NCBI GenBank assembly: GCA_963971575.1
Contig: OZ020616.1
Coordinates: forward strand, 41,320,250-41,384,249
Length of the DNA stretch: 64,000 bases
Direction: 5' to 3'
Origin: Liopterus haemorrhoidalis
Lineage: Eukaryota > Arthropoda > Insecta > Coleoptera > Dytiscidae
The notes under the pieces were generated by a model. It was given only the letters and a program-made list of their open reading frames with translations. It was not told the origin of the DNA and made no database searches. A program made the translations under genes and the position numbers. Shown here one piece after another: positions 1 to 10,085 of this stretch (the first letter of the stretch is position 1; each line of letters begins with the position of its first letter).

Positions 1-455
1 CGTAGTAATATGGTTCGGCACTATACAAAAAATATAGTGTTCGAAGTAAAATTGAATGTAATTGTTGGAAAACTATTACAACAGTTTTCTTCAGGCAGGA
101 TATAAGTCGTCTTCAGGGCATAAAGAAATGTATTGGCGCCAGACGCAATGCGCATGGGAAAGTCAGTGCGCCAGAGTGCACTATTCACTATTAAAGCAAC
201 ATCCACCTATGCCGAAAGAACATTTTCATTAAGCGCCAACTTCTGCACCAAATTGCGTTCACGTTTAAACGATAAATATTTAAATAGCTTAGCGTTATTT
301 GGAGTCGCGAATAGTGTATTTCAACACATAATAAAAATTTATTGATTTATTTTAGAGTATTTATAGTAGAAAAAATATAAAACTTGAAAAACAGAAACCG
401 AAACCGCGGTTTCTAATTTTTAAAAGCCGAAAACCGCGGTTTTCCCGATACTCTA
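1..455 (+). mobile_element. 3' end of a hAT-type DNA transposon
   Basis: The window opens inside a hAT element. It holds the C-terminal part of the transposase (separate entry), about 80 bp of AT-rich trailer, then a GC-richer end at 400-455 with two blocks of CCGCGG-type sequence (AAACCGCGGTTT and AAAACCGCGGTTTT). The end reads as TAGAGTATCGGG on the minus strand, which resembles the short terminal repeats of some arthropod hAT elements. The left end lies outside the window, so the 8-bp target duplication cannot be checked. The right boundary at 455 is therefore an inference. Confidence 0.6.
133..345 (+). pseudogene. hAT transposase, C-terminal dimerisation region
   Basis: The reading frame ends in about 55 residues with the hAT C-terminal dimerisation signature: ATSTYAERTFSLSANF, then a basic KLRSRL and a leucine-rich LNSLALFG. 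In hAT transposases this segment mediates oligomerisation and includes the conserved ERxFS block. The upstream RNase-H-like catalytic domain is not in this frame, and no long open frame leads into it from position 1. The piece is therefore a broken gene, not a start-to-stop protein. The stop lies directly before the AT-rich trailer of the element. Confidence 0.75.
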
Positions 456-1973
456 GGCACAACTAGATTTTGTAATCTAGTAATTTTTATACTTTGATTC
501 GGGTTTTTGACCATTTTGGTTAAGCTTTGTAAATCATACTTACAATAAACATTTTTAGGTTAAAGTTAATGTCATTATAAAATGTCATTTTTATTACATT
601 TTGATTTTTTGTGTCATTTTTATAACAAATAACTCATTTATTAAATTCTTACAATTTACAAAAATTTATAAATGTATTATTTATTTTATTTTTCTAATAA
701 ATGTCACATAATAATAAATGGCAAAATGAAAAATTAAATAACCTAGCAAAGATCTGTTTTTGTGACAAGTTAAAAATACGAAACCCCCATTTAGTTCTGC
801 CTTAACCAAAGAAATGATCTAGTAAAACCTACACAAACAATTTTGTCACATACCAAACATCAAATATGAAATAACTCAAGCATGCTCCCTTGCCCCACAC
901 TCCTTAGATCTCCCTTTGTCAAAAACAAATTCCCATTTTGTTCCACCTAAACATTTAGAATAGCCTTTAATATGTCAGTAGCCGTAGCTTAAAACACATA
1001 CAAATAGAAAAGTACCAAAACAGAAGAGCTCGCTGATCGTTAAATCGTAATTAAATATACTTTAAAAATAGGTCAAATTGTATTTCAAAAATGTTTGTTT
1101 GCATGTATATGTCACGTTTAGAAAGAAGTCAAATGAAACACCATTAAAAAATTTTTGTCGGCAAGTGATCTGTCATTTCACGTTGAAATTTCTTATTCCA
1201 CACTATGTTATGATGTCAACTTGAGTTAAATCTCCTTGTAACCATTGTCTAATTATACATTCCCGAACATAATCTCGTAAGCTTGTAATCTAAAATAGTT
1301 GAACCCACGAATTTAGAATGTATACCCAGACTTGGTACCCGTCAACTTTCAACCCCTCAGGGTTATAACAAGAAGATTAGAAACACATCTTAAGAGAAGA
1401 AATTAGAAAATATTCAACAGACTGACTGACAATATAAAGGCAAAAATAATGATTAAATAAGATGGATTGTAAGTTTCATACGAATGAATATATTAAATAA
1501 CTTATTTTTAACTTTTTTATTTCTTTATTTCAGTTTTAGAAGGTCACATACAAAGTACATTCCAAACGAGCGAGTTAAAGTGACCCGAACTTTTTTACGT
1601 GAACCAGAAGTCAATAGTTTTAAGAAGAAGCACAACAGCATAGTACTCACAAGCTTCTTATGCAAAACTAATAATTTGAAACAAGATTACTAACAGTTTA
1701 TACATCAAAATTTGCAGCGAATTTTTATCTATCTAATACAAGATGGGGCGATATCCGTGGATATCCTCATAGTTAACGTAATAATAATAAAAATAATAAT
1801 GTTTATAGATTCGTGCCAGATTCAAGAACTGTAAATTTTCTTTATGTAGTTAGCAGTCATCAGTTATCAGTATTTGGGCACCTTTATGGCATTTCTATGA
1901 GTAGTTTCCACATGAAAAATGAGCACGTAACGTAAACATATCATAGGTTCAGTAAATAAAAAAAAAAAAAAAA
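456..1973. other. AT-rich stretch without recognisable genes
   Basis: I see no protein similarity, RNA gene or clear inverted repeat. The sequence contains short homopolymers and an imperfect ATA/AAT-rich patch near 1784-1802. An 18-nt A-run at about 1959-1976 abuts the R-I repeat copy that follows. Confidence 0.5.
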
Positions 1974-2372
1974 AATATCAACCGTGGTCACCACAGGACT
2001 GACCGCCATTACAAAGTACTTGTTTAATTTATGCTGCTTTATCAAAAAATGTCTCAAATAAAAGTTGTTAGTTATTGCTTTTATAGCAAATTTTGTTAAA
2101 TAATTTTGTCGAAATATTTCTCTGTTGTGAAATATTCGCAAAAATCTTAAAACTGACACGAGTAAACTCCCATTTCTAGTTAACCGATTTCTACCAAAAG
2201 TTGCTCAACTCGTGCCATTGATGTCAGAAGCTTAAATATGCATAAAAATCCTTTTAACCGAATTTGCTTTGCACGTGTATATGATAATTCGTGGAGATCC
2301 ATCGAAATCTCGAAATGTCAAAATCGGTATGATCACAATACCTCCCTTATATATGTTGGGGATCGGTCATAA
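1974..2372 (+). repeat. Dispersed repeat R-I, copy A (no GACA array)
   Basis: This is one of three copies of a dispersed repeat (others at 24270-24907 and 42714-43518). Shared landmarks in order are CACCACAGGACTGACCGCC, a CTTTATCAAAAAA block, ATTCGCAAAAATCTTAAAA, CACGAGTAAACTCCCATTT, and a right end with CGAAATCTCGAAATGTC and CCTCCCTTATATATG. Copy A goes straight from the GCACGTGTA block to ATTCGTGGAGATCC. It lacks the GACA microsatellite and the flanking ATCATGCTAAAAATAGTC present in the other copies. An A-run precedes the left boundary. No coding capacity is seen, and the class of element is unknown. Confidence 0.85.
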
Positions 2373-2909
2373 AGTACAATTGCTATCTACGCGTAGTTTT
2401 TATCTGTCTTTAGGCCTGTGATTACTGTTTGGGGGGGGGGGGGTATTGTTGGGAGAAAATTTGACAGTGGTGTGTGAGAGTGTAAGTGTTACATGTTTAA
2501 ATGTTGATGTAAACGACGTTTTGGAAACTTGCTCTTGCGTTGTTTTGACAGTTCTTCTAGATTATATAGACCAACAAGCTGACGTACCCGTACTTCGCGC
2601 GGTTTGTGCTGTATTATACTATCTCAAGTAGAAGAGAAAATAAATGTTCCGTAATTTTCAAGCAATTTTCTTATACACGATTTTGTTTTCAGTAAATAAT
2701 AAATGAGATATTTCAATTTTGTAGTTAGCACTCTCATATCTTCCCAAATAAGTATATATCTTATTAAATACTTGAAAAGAGAAGAATCGTTTTTCCATAC
2801 TTAACAACTTTTCTTATATTCAATTTTTCAAGTATACAAGGCACACTCCCTGTAACCCCCTAAATAGATAATCGTTTTCTTAAAAACTACGTTGAACAGA
2901 CAATAAATA
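2373..2909. other. Unannotated stretch with a G homopolymer
   Basis: A run of about 14 G lies near 2430-2443. It is followed by an open frame of about 60 codons rich in valine, cysteine and leucine that I do not recognise; nothing supports it as a gene. The remainder is AT-rich with no recognised feature. Confidence 0.4.
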
Positions 2910-3429
2910 CAGTCGATTCCGCTTAGTCAGGACACCGGTTAATCGGGACAGCCGCTTATTAGGGACAAATCATAAAGAACGGAAACAAAACCGAGGAAAT
3001 TACGATATTTACTTCGCTTTTTCGGGACAATATCCCGTTTAATCGGGACAGTAATCGTGCGAATTCCCGTGGCGCCGGGAATTCATGTTGGAGTGGGGAT
3101 TCACTTTGACATCATTATGTATAAGCGTGTGGTCGAGTTCACGTAAATTTAGTGCAGTGCCTCACTGATATAACCCTTACCGGGATGCCAAGAAAGGATT
3201 TGACACATTTGAAAGCATTTGATGTATTATGTATAAAAGTTTTTAATATGTATACATAGCTACGAATAGTTTTGTGAGTTGTTTTATTTTTCTGCAATTT
3301 ATCAAATAAAATACTTATCAAGAAACACTAATCCGGTAATTTTTGTGGAATAATTGGGCCAGCCGCTTAATCGGGTAATACCACAAAATGTGCTAGTCCC
3401 GGTGTGTCGCGATTAAGCGGAATCGACTG
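2910..3429. mobile_element. Pogo/Tigger-like MITE (520 bp)
   Basis: Inverted ends begin CAGTCGATTCCGCTTA on both sides, with good similarity continuing to about 30 bp. A TA dinucleotide flanks each end (2908-2909 and 3430-3431), the duplication made by Tc1/mariner/pogo elements. Degenerate copies of TTAATCGGGACAG recur near both ends, resembling subterminal transposase-binding repeats. The interior has only a short frame starting MPRKDLTHLK at 3185, too short to call a transposase. I infer a non-autonomous derivative of a pogo-like element. Inside, at 3260-3277, it holds an 18-nt match to the end of the neighbouring Tc1 element. Confidence 0.8.
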
Positions 3430-3872
3430 TATTTGCTCATTTACCCATATACATTTTTGATGTACATTCAATCATAAAGGAGATATTTCAAGACTTTTGT
3501 TTTAGGGTGTTCGCCTGTAAATATTCATCCATTTGGAAATATGTATACCTACAACATGTGTCTTCTTGTTATAAACAATTCTTGTCATACACGACTTTAC
3601 TGTTAAGTCAATAACAGACAGAAATTGTTTTTTTTTGTGGATATCGTCTTATAATTATCTGAAACGTGTAGAAATCAAATATGAGGCCGAAAAAACAAAA
3701 ATTTAACAGATATAGCCTACAATTCTATATTAAAGGATTCATGTGAATGCTACATTTTTCATAGTATCTGTTTTGCATTTTTTAACATAAATTCTTCAAT
3801 AGTTGATTGGTCTGCTACTTCATATACGAGATATAAAATGTAGAAATGAGAGTAGGCAGAATTTTTCATATA
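3430..3872. other. AT-rich spacer between two transposons
   Basis: No gene, RNA or repeat structure is recognised between the pogo-like MITE and the Tc1 element. Confidence 0.4.
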
Positions 3873-5543
3873 CAGTGGCTCACAAAACTATTCGTACCCT
3901 AATGACTAATGATTTTATTTGCGGATAGAAACTAAAATAAATTATATTTTGTCATAAATTTTATTGTACACTTCCAATAACTGATAAATATCAAGATACA
4001 TTTGGTTGTATATGTTTAAATAAAATAACTCTACATTTACAACACATTGATTAATTTATTGTCAAATTTTTACACCACAAAACTATTCGTACCTCTGTCC
4101 GCAGACTTATGAATCTTAATAATAATAGATGTTTTTTTTCTTTGAAAATAATAATTAATATTTTGTTGGCCCTCCTTTAGCCTTAATTACTGCTTTTAAT
4201 CTATTTTCCATACTATTGACTAGATTCTCGGTAATATTTGGAGGTAAATTGTCCCATACTTCCAAAATATTCTCTTTTAGTATTTCTTTGTTGGTTATTT
4301 CGAATTTTCTAATTCTGTTTTCAATTTCTGCCCATAAATTTTCAATGGGGTTAATATCAGGGCTTTGGGGAGGTGTTGCAAGAACATGTGGACAATTATA
4401 CAGTAACCACTGTCTCGTTACATATGCAGAATGCTTGGGATCATTGCCCTGCTGGAAAAAAAAAATCCTTCTAAACCCAATTTAACTGCACTAGCGTTCA
4501 AATTTTCTTTTATAATATTAATATATTTGTATTTATCCATAATCCCATGAGTAAATACTAGTTTGCCTACTCCACTGTAAGCCATACAGCCCCATACCAT
4601 TACTGAAACTCCTCCATGTTTAACCGTAGCTTTCAAATTTCTTATATCTAATTGTTTATTTGGTTTTCTCCATACAAAATTGCGTCCATCCGATCCAAAA
4701 ATATTATATTTACTTTAATTGGTAAATATGACTTTTTTCCAAAACGAAATATCCTTGTCTATATGGTTTTTAGCAAAATTTAAACGTTTATACGATTTAT
4801 TTTATTAATATAAGGCTTCTTACGTGGTACTCGGGCATTAAAGTTATGTCTGTGCAAAATTCTTCGGCATGTTTCTGCACTTACTTTTTTGTTTCATGTT
4901 TCCGCTACAATTTCCGCTAATCGTGGTGCACTAATAAATGGATTAATTTTTATTTTGCGCACAATATTTCGTTCTTCGCATGCAGTCAAAATTCTAGGAC
5001 GACCCGTTTCACTTCTATTACTGACAGCAATACCGTCCCGTTGAATTGTTTTAATAATATACTGGACGGTGCACTTACTTCTTTCAAATATTTCCGAAAT
5101 TTCCTTATATGATTTACCCTTGATGTGCATTTTGTACATCATTTCGCGCTCGGTTGGCAATGTTTCTTTTTTTTTGCGCCCCATATTAAATTCCACAAAA
5201 AACACTATTTAAAAATGCGAAGTACTTTGCATAACATACGCTGAACACGTTGTGAACACAATTACCAGAATTCGGGGAAGTCCGGACTAGCATACTACGT
5301 TTTATCGTGTTTTTATGGCGCCGTACGAATAGTTTTGTGGCGCGAATTTCCAACCATTTCAAACAAAACATTTTATATCTTATCAATGTCATTGTTTATT
5401 TAATTATATTTTTTTGTAAATTATTATTTAATATGCAATGCATCTATTTTATAATTTTTAACAATCTGTGTTTAATGGTTCATTAATAATAAATTAACTA
5501 GTAGAGTACATGGTAGAGGTACGAATAGTTTTGTGAGCCACTG
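3873..5543 (-). mobile_element. Tc1-like transposon, complete ends, IR/DR type (1671 bp)
   Basis: Outer inverted repeats (3873-3898 and about 5518-5543) read CAGTGGCTCACAAAACTATT from each end, flanked by TA at 3871-3872 and 5544-5545. The core CACAAAACTATTCGTAC recurs about 200 bp inside each end, near 4077-4095 and on the other strand near 5323-5341. This is the IR/DR arrangement, in which each long end carries two transposase-binding repeats. One transposase gene runs on the minus strand and is dead. Size and layout match full-length Tc1 elements. Confidence 0.93.
4155..5184 (-). pseudogene. Tc1 transposase (DD34E), inactivated
   Basis: The frame begins MGRKKKETLPTEREMMYKMH and encodes a paired-like helix-turn-helix DNA-binding region with a GRPR linker. 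The catalytic domain follows, with GGVSVMVWGCMAYSGVGKLV and, at the C-terminus, SPDINPIENLW, which holds the catalytic Glu. Reassembled over its lesions the length is about 340 codons, normal for the family. Lesions visible include a TGA after VAET near 4892, a frameshift near 4790, FTDES replaced by FTN-stop-S (stop codon at 4715-4717, first Asp changed to Asn), a frameshift at the A-run near 4456-4465, and QQDND changed to QQGND, which loses the second Asp. Two of three catalytic residues are gone. Confidence 0.9.
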
Positions 5544-5545
5544 TA

Positions 5546-6433
5546 TTACATTAGAGTGCCATCACTTAAAAAGTGTTGGGAATTACTCGCTTATACCCAG
5601 AAATCTATTAATTCTTAAATGACAAAATTATATTTATACAATTTTGTATTAGTATTCAAAAAAATATCGATCTTAAAACAAAACCATCGTAACTAAAAAA
5701 CGTAGTTTTCTTCCATTTATTTGATTTATATTAATCCAATTCATCCAATAATCCAAATATATTTTTTCGTCCCCAAAAACAAACGATGTAGGTTTTATTA
5801 TATGCAGATAAAAGCTCAATAAAACCAGGGGATTTACAGATTCAAATAGTTTTAATCCCAACATTCTGATTTCTCTGATAATGCAACAACCACGTAACAT
5901 AGGTGACAAAATTAGATTAGATTAAATGAAATTAGATAAATTGTGGGAAGAGCTGTAGGTGTTGTGTAGGTATGTAGAAAGAGATAAAAGAAAGATAAAC
6001 ATGGAAAAAGAGAGAAAGGTAGAGATGCAATACAATTCCGAGCACCAGGGAATTCAAATAATTGTATCTGTTCGGAAGAGTAAAAAATTATGTTCGTAGA
6101 TTCGAAGGTTTTTACATTTTGTCACAAGAGACATCCTGACACATTATTTGGAAAAAGCAAAAATTGTGAGGGGCATAAACTTGTTTAGAACCATTGTGTT
6201 AAATGTTAAATTTGGTAACCAATTATTGCAACAGATACGGCAAAGAAGCAGACACATTGTGGTTGTATTCCAAAATTACCAAGAACTGCTTAATCTTGTC
6301 TTAACATATTTTGGAAGATATTTCGCTAGACACAGACGTTTAGTCTTCCAGTACAGATCCTTAATTAATTCTTTATTTATTATTTATTTCCCCTAGGCCT
6401 TTCGGCATTTGGGGTATTAACAATTACAAACAA
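5546..6433. other. AT-rich spacer
   Basis: No convincing gene or structured repeat. The last 60 bp or so, about 6376-6433, probably belong to the 3' untranslated end of the LINE fragment that follows on the minus strand. Confidence 0.4.
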
Positions 6434-6795
6434 TTACAAAGAAATGAAAAATACAGTGGATATTTTACAATATTTTTTATTACATTTCTTTGTTCTTCTT
6501 TCAGTGTCCCTCTCTTTCTTTACATTGCCCTTCCGGCTTCTCTCTCCTATCTCCTTCCTTCTTGCCTCTAGTTCTCTTGCCCATTTTTCTCCCTTGGCTT
6601 CCTCACTCATCAGCTCCTTTATCTTTTCCTCCCAGACTTCCATCACTCTGCATATCTTCGCTAAATGCTCCAAGGTTTCCTCTTCTTCCTTGCACATTCT
6701 ACAGAGCCTATCCTCTGGCTTTGCCCAGTACTTGTTGTTCCTCTCTTCGCTGCCGCATCTTAACCTCGCTATCCTTCTGATTTTTCACCTTCAAA
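6434..6795 (-). pseudogene. Non-LTR retrotransposon ORF2, C-terminal zinc-knuckle tail
   Basis: Read on the minus strand from about 6790, the protein shows RIARLRCGSEERNN, then LCRMCKEEEETLEHLAKIC. This is a CX2C-X8-H-X4-C zinc knuckle of the type found after the reverse transcriptase in many insect LINEs. A highly charged Glu/Lys/Arg tail follows to the stop near 6434. The RT domain itself is missing, so the copy is 5'-truncated, as is usual for target-primed insertion. The opposite strand is open over the same interval only because of base composition. Confidence 0.75.
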
Positions 6796-7639
6796 TATCT
6801 CGATATTACGATCACTCGTACCCATTTTTCAGAGACCCTCTTTAATAATATGTGCATTTTCATACCCATCACGAGTTCTAGTTCTAGCTGTAACTAGACA
6901 GGTGCAACAGGTGCACAGACACAGAGTTCAAGTCAAACGGGGGCCCGAAAAATCGTCAATGGGAGGCCAAGTCATACTGTGGATAACCTTTTTAAGCAAC
7001 CTTGCACAGGGCCCAGAAAAAGCTAGTTACGGTTCTGACTAGGTTTCCCAAAAGATTATTGTACTCAGAACTGAAACGAAACTGCATAGGTGTAGGTGCT
7101 CCAAAACATCGAAATAGACAAGCTAAAAAATAACCTGGCTATGTCAGCTTCCCAGACCAGATTGGGAATAAAACCTTTCTGACGAAACTATATGGCACAA
7201 ACAAGTGACGAAGGGAATACAGCAGTACGAACGGACACGTATATAACGTACCACACTAACACACAATACCCACAAATAAAGACACCAGTCGCTGTTGCCT
7301 GATTCTGACTTAATCTATCACAGCGCCATTTGTGGCAATTAGTCTCTTCGGTCATGAACGAGCCAAATCTCCCAATCTAACCAAAATTTTTGAAATAATT
7401 TTATTTTAGTAGGTAAGTGCTGTCATTGATGCAACGTAGCCATATAAATTCGTACACCATGTTGCTTAAAATTCGGCTTGTCAGTGACAAGCCGAATTAA
7501 TTTTATTTATCGCTTCGTTAAGATCTATGATTCAGAAATACACAACATTGCCTATCGAAAAAGGTTACAATAGCTTTTGTTCTCTTGTATTCTCTTTGCA
7601 GAGATGATAAGGTACCAAATAAAGTTGATTAAAGCATTT
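6796..7639. other. Spacer with one perfect 14-bp palindrome
   Basis: Mostly unrecognised sequence of average AT content. At 7470-7498 two perfect 14-bp arms (AATTCGGCTTGTCA and its complement) flank a single G. No protein similarity is seen. Confidence 0.45.
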
Positions 7640-7895
7640 CGTGGAGAAGTTTTGCTGCACAATAGCGCTCGCTCTGACTTGACTTAAGCTCAACTAGAAA
7701 AATATCATTGGGACATTTTGTATCCACCATACAGCTCCGACCTTGCGTCAGTTGATTATCATATTCACCCTTCTCAAAAACTTTCTTCGTAGTAGCCGAC
7801 TGGAAAATAGCGAGAAGTGAAAATGACAGTGACAAACTGGCTAAACTCACAAGCGGCTGATTTTTACGAAAAATATATTTAAAAAATCGTCACAA
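7640..7895 (+). pseudogene. Mariner transposase fragment (catalytic part to C-terminus)
   Basis: The plus strand encodes GEVLLHNSAR, equivalent to the mariner LLHDNAR motif but with the second catalytic Asp changed to Asn and the next Asn to Ser. After a stop come LEKYHWDILYPPYSSDLASVDYH, matching the YSPDLAPSDYH block with the third Asp kept. After a frameshift comes VTNWLNSQAADFYEKYI, the conserved C-terminal FYxxGI region. No N-terminal DNA-binding domain and no terminal repeats are visible, so this is a 5'-deleted relic. Confidence 0.8.
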
Positions 7896-7952
7896 TATAT
7901 AGCTAGTGTTTCAATCTTAATGGTGACTTGGTTGAAAATTAAGTTATGATAT

Positions 7953-8602
7953 TGTCACAATTATGACATAATTGTATACTAATGTCCCAATTCCTTCAGC
8001 GGCCTTTAGGTCGTGTAGGTCGCGGTTGCTGACTTGCGGTTTTGGGAATTAAAGAATGTGCAAAGTGTTGCGAGTTTGTCAACGTAAGTTTTGAACTACT
8101 TCTGATGTGTTGTTAAACATTATTCAATTGTGCCGACTATGGTCTTTAATTGCTGCCAACAATTACACAAATGAATAATGTTTCCAAAACAATTGAGGTA
8201 GGACTTGACGTCATAGTGTCCTGGTTAACAGTTATAAAATGGTCTTAGGGAATAGAGTAGTCAGTCAATTATTCATTGGGTCTGTTAGTGATTCATTGAA
8301 TCAGTTAGTTATTCATTCGACCATTTTTTGTGAGCATGCTACCCGAGGACCAGCCCAGCTGTCAAGTCACCAACCCGAGATGTGAGTGCCGTCTACAGGG
8401 CTTCTCCACGTGTCCGCCTCGTGCGGATACGTGGTGTGGTTCGACCGATCCTGGAGAAGCCGGGACAAGAACGGGACTGACATCAGCCGCTAACCGTCAA
8501 CACAGCAGCCATTCTGACAATTAATCGTATTGTATTGTAACATTATTATAATATAATAAATTTTGTAGAAAAGATGTCCGTTCTTAAATCCACCCCGTGA
8601 CA
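7953..8602 (+). mobile_element. Solo LTR, family LTR-1, copy A (650 bp)
   Basis: It begins TGTCAC and ends GTGACA, the TG...CA layout of LTRs, and is flanked by a 4-bp direct duplication ATAT (7949-7952 and 8603-8606). A TATA-like TTATAAAA lies near 8232 and an AATAAA at 8555-8560, consistent with promoter and polyadenylation signals. A second copy at 14760-15391 is inverted and about as long. No gag/pol lies next to it, so a solo LTR left by recombination between two LTRs is the simplest reading. The short open frame inside, starting near 8330, is not supported as a gene. Confidence 0.88.
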
Positions 8603-8616
8603 ATATATATTAACAA

Positions 8617-8786
8617 TAAAAGTGGAAAGGTTGTACGGGTCCGATACCCGTACAACCTTTTTATAATATTTCGATTTTCTTCTAAGTAGCAGCTCTGATG
8701 AAGAAATAAATTATTTCGAAACTGATCAGCTGTAGATAATTATGTTTTATTTTATGTCCGATACCCGTACAACCTTTCCACTTTTA
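8617..8786. repeat. 170-bp inverted-repeat element with hammerhead-like core
   Basis: Perfect 24-bp inverted ends (8617-8640 and 8763-8786) begin TAAAAGTGGAAAGG. The left end also folds back on an adjacent copy (ACCCGTACAACCTTT at 8646-8660), and GTCCGATACCCGTACAACCT occurs twice as a direct repeat, 117 bp apart. Between them is CTGATGA (8695-8701), a GAAATAA/TTATTTC stem, then GAAA (8718-8721), with CAGCT before and AGCTG after. This resembles a hammerhead ribozyme core, but stem III is almost absent and an extra A follows CTGATGA. Confidence 0.6.
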
Positions 8787-10085
8787 CTCTATTACGAACA
8801 CGACCATTTCCATTCCAACAATAAACACCATTTTCATTGAAATTAATTGACTCATGCTACTTATATCCAAATTTCTTTACTTTCTGAACTACTCTTGCAA
8901 TTACATGACAAATGCAAGTCTATTATAATTTAGCAATATATTTCGTAACATTCCTAACGGAATTAGCACGACATGCCCTATCAAACGTAAACGTTAAATT
9001 TTAATGACCAGATGTGGCAGGTCAACTGTCGACCTTAAAAGCTTATACATTATGGCTTTACAAAACCACTTATTTTTTCATAGTATGCCAAAAAGTATCT
9101 CTTGGTATATCAAACATGTCGTAGTACACCACTTGAGAAACACTGAACTAAAATATATAAATTTATATGCTTGTTAATTAAATTAACCTCACTTTTGGTT
9201 AAGAGAAAATTGTTTTCAAACAGAATAAACAATATTCGTTGAATCTGACGTGCAGGAGTTTACTCCTCCACACCATAGTTATTAAACTTACATTGTTATT
9301 CACACCTGATATATTATATTTCCAACTTTTAATTGAACTAGTTTTGTTTCCAGTCCTATGTAACAGAACCGTGGTTTATAAATGTCAAAGTTTTCTTTTT
9401 CCACTTCGCTACAGAACTGAGGATTTATTTCTTCTTATTTATTTATTTTATATTGTTGTATTCATTTTAGTAATATCACTAGAATATTGTAAAGTAAATA
9501 AATAACCTAAATGACATTTTCAAATATAAATTAAGGTAATATTTTTATCGCAAAACAATATAATAGAATACAATACAATACAATGGAACACACTATTTCT
9601 ATGTTGTTTTATAAATTGGAAAACTACATAATAAAAAAAAATCTGTGACCTCAAAATTGAATACATTGAAAATCTTTTAACATAGCCTTATTACACCACT
9701 AGAGGCTTTAGCCTGAGATCACAACTAACTATGCAAAAAATTAGAGAGAACTGAAGGTTCAAATTTGGAAATAGAATTAAATTGTCTTTATTTTAAGAAG
9801 AAACAGTAACATAGCAAACATTAGGCGTTTAGTCAGTCAGATCAATCCGAGCGATCCGAGTGCTCCCGATCCGTTCGTAAAATCAGTCGAAGCGTACACA
9901 TTAGCTTATTTTTAGTCTATCCGATTGATCCGCCGGAGCAATCCAAGCGTTTCCAAGCAATCCGATGATCTGGCAGGATTGATAGGATTAATGGACTGCT
10001 GGTGGTGGGAGTTAGCGTGAGTAAATTGAATCTTACAACCGATTGGAATGTGTTGAAAACATGACATAACAAAATATACGATATA
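8787..10085. other. AT-rich spacer, possible degraded element around the mariner
   Basis: No gene seen. A short ACAATAC repeat lies near 9560-9583. At 9838-9975 and again at 11540-11600, on either side of the mariner, the sequence is rich in GATCCGAG/GATCAATCCGA-like words. The mariner may therefore have landed in an older unidentified repeat. A hydrophobic open frame of about 85 codons at 9239-9505 has no recognisable similarity. Confidence 0.4.

Noticed and set aside
1974..2372. R-I as a Helitron
   Set aside because: A 5' TC could be argued in copy C, but no CTRR end with an adjacent hairpin or AT target site was found at the right boundary of any copy.
2427..2443. G-quadruplex or promoter at the G-run
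   Set aside because: It is a single homopolymer without the four separated G-tracts needed, and homopolymer length is often unreliable in assemblies.
6444..6845. Plus-strand open frames opposite the LINE tail
   Set aside because: They are serine/leucine-rich mirror images of the charged LINE protein on the minus strand, where the CCHC motif is found.
8330..8524. 64-codon open frame
   Set aside because: It lies wholly inside solo LTR-1 copy A, is not kept open in copy B, and resembles no protein.
9239..9505. Small membrane protein gene
   Set aside because: The hydrophobic frame has no ATG at its start and no recognisable family; AT-rich DNA readily gives Leu/Phe/Ile-rich frames. The same holds for 38762-38977 and 30020-30238.
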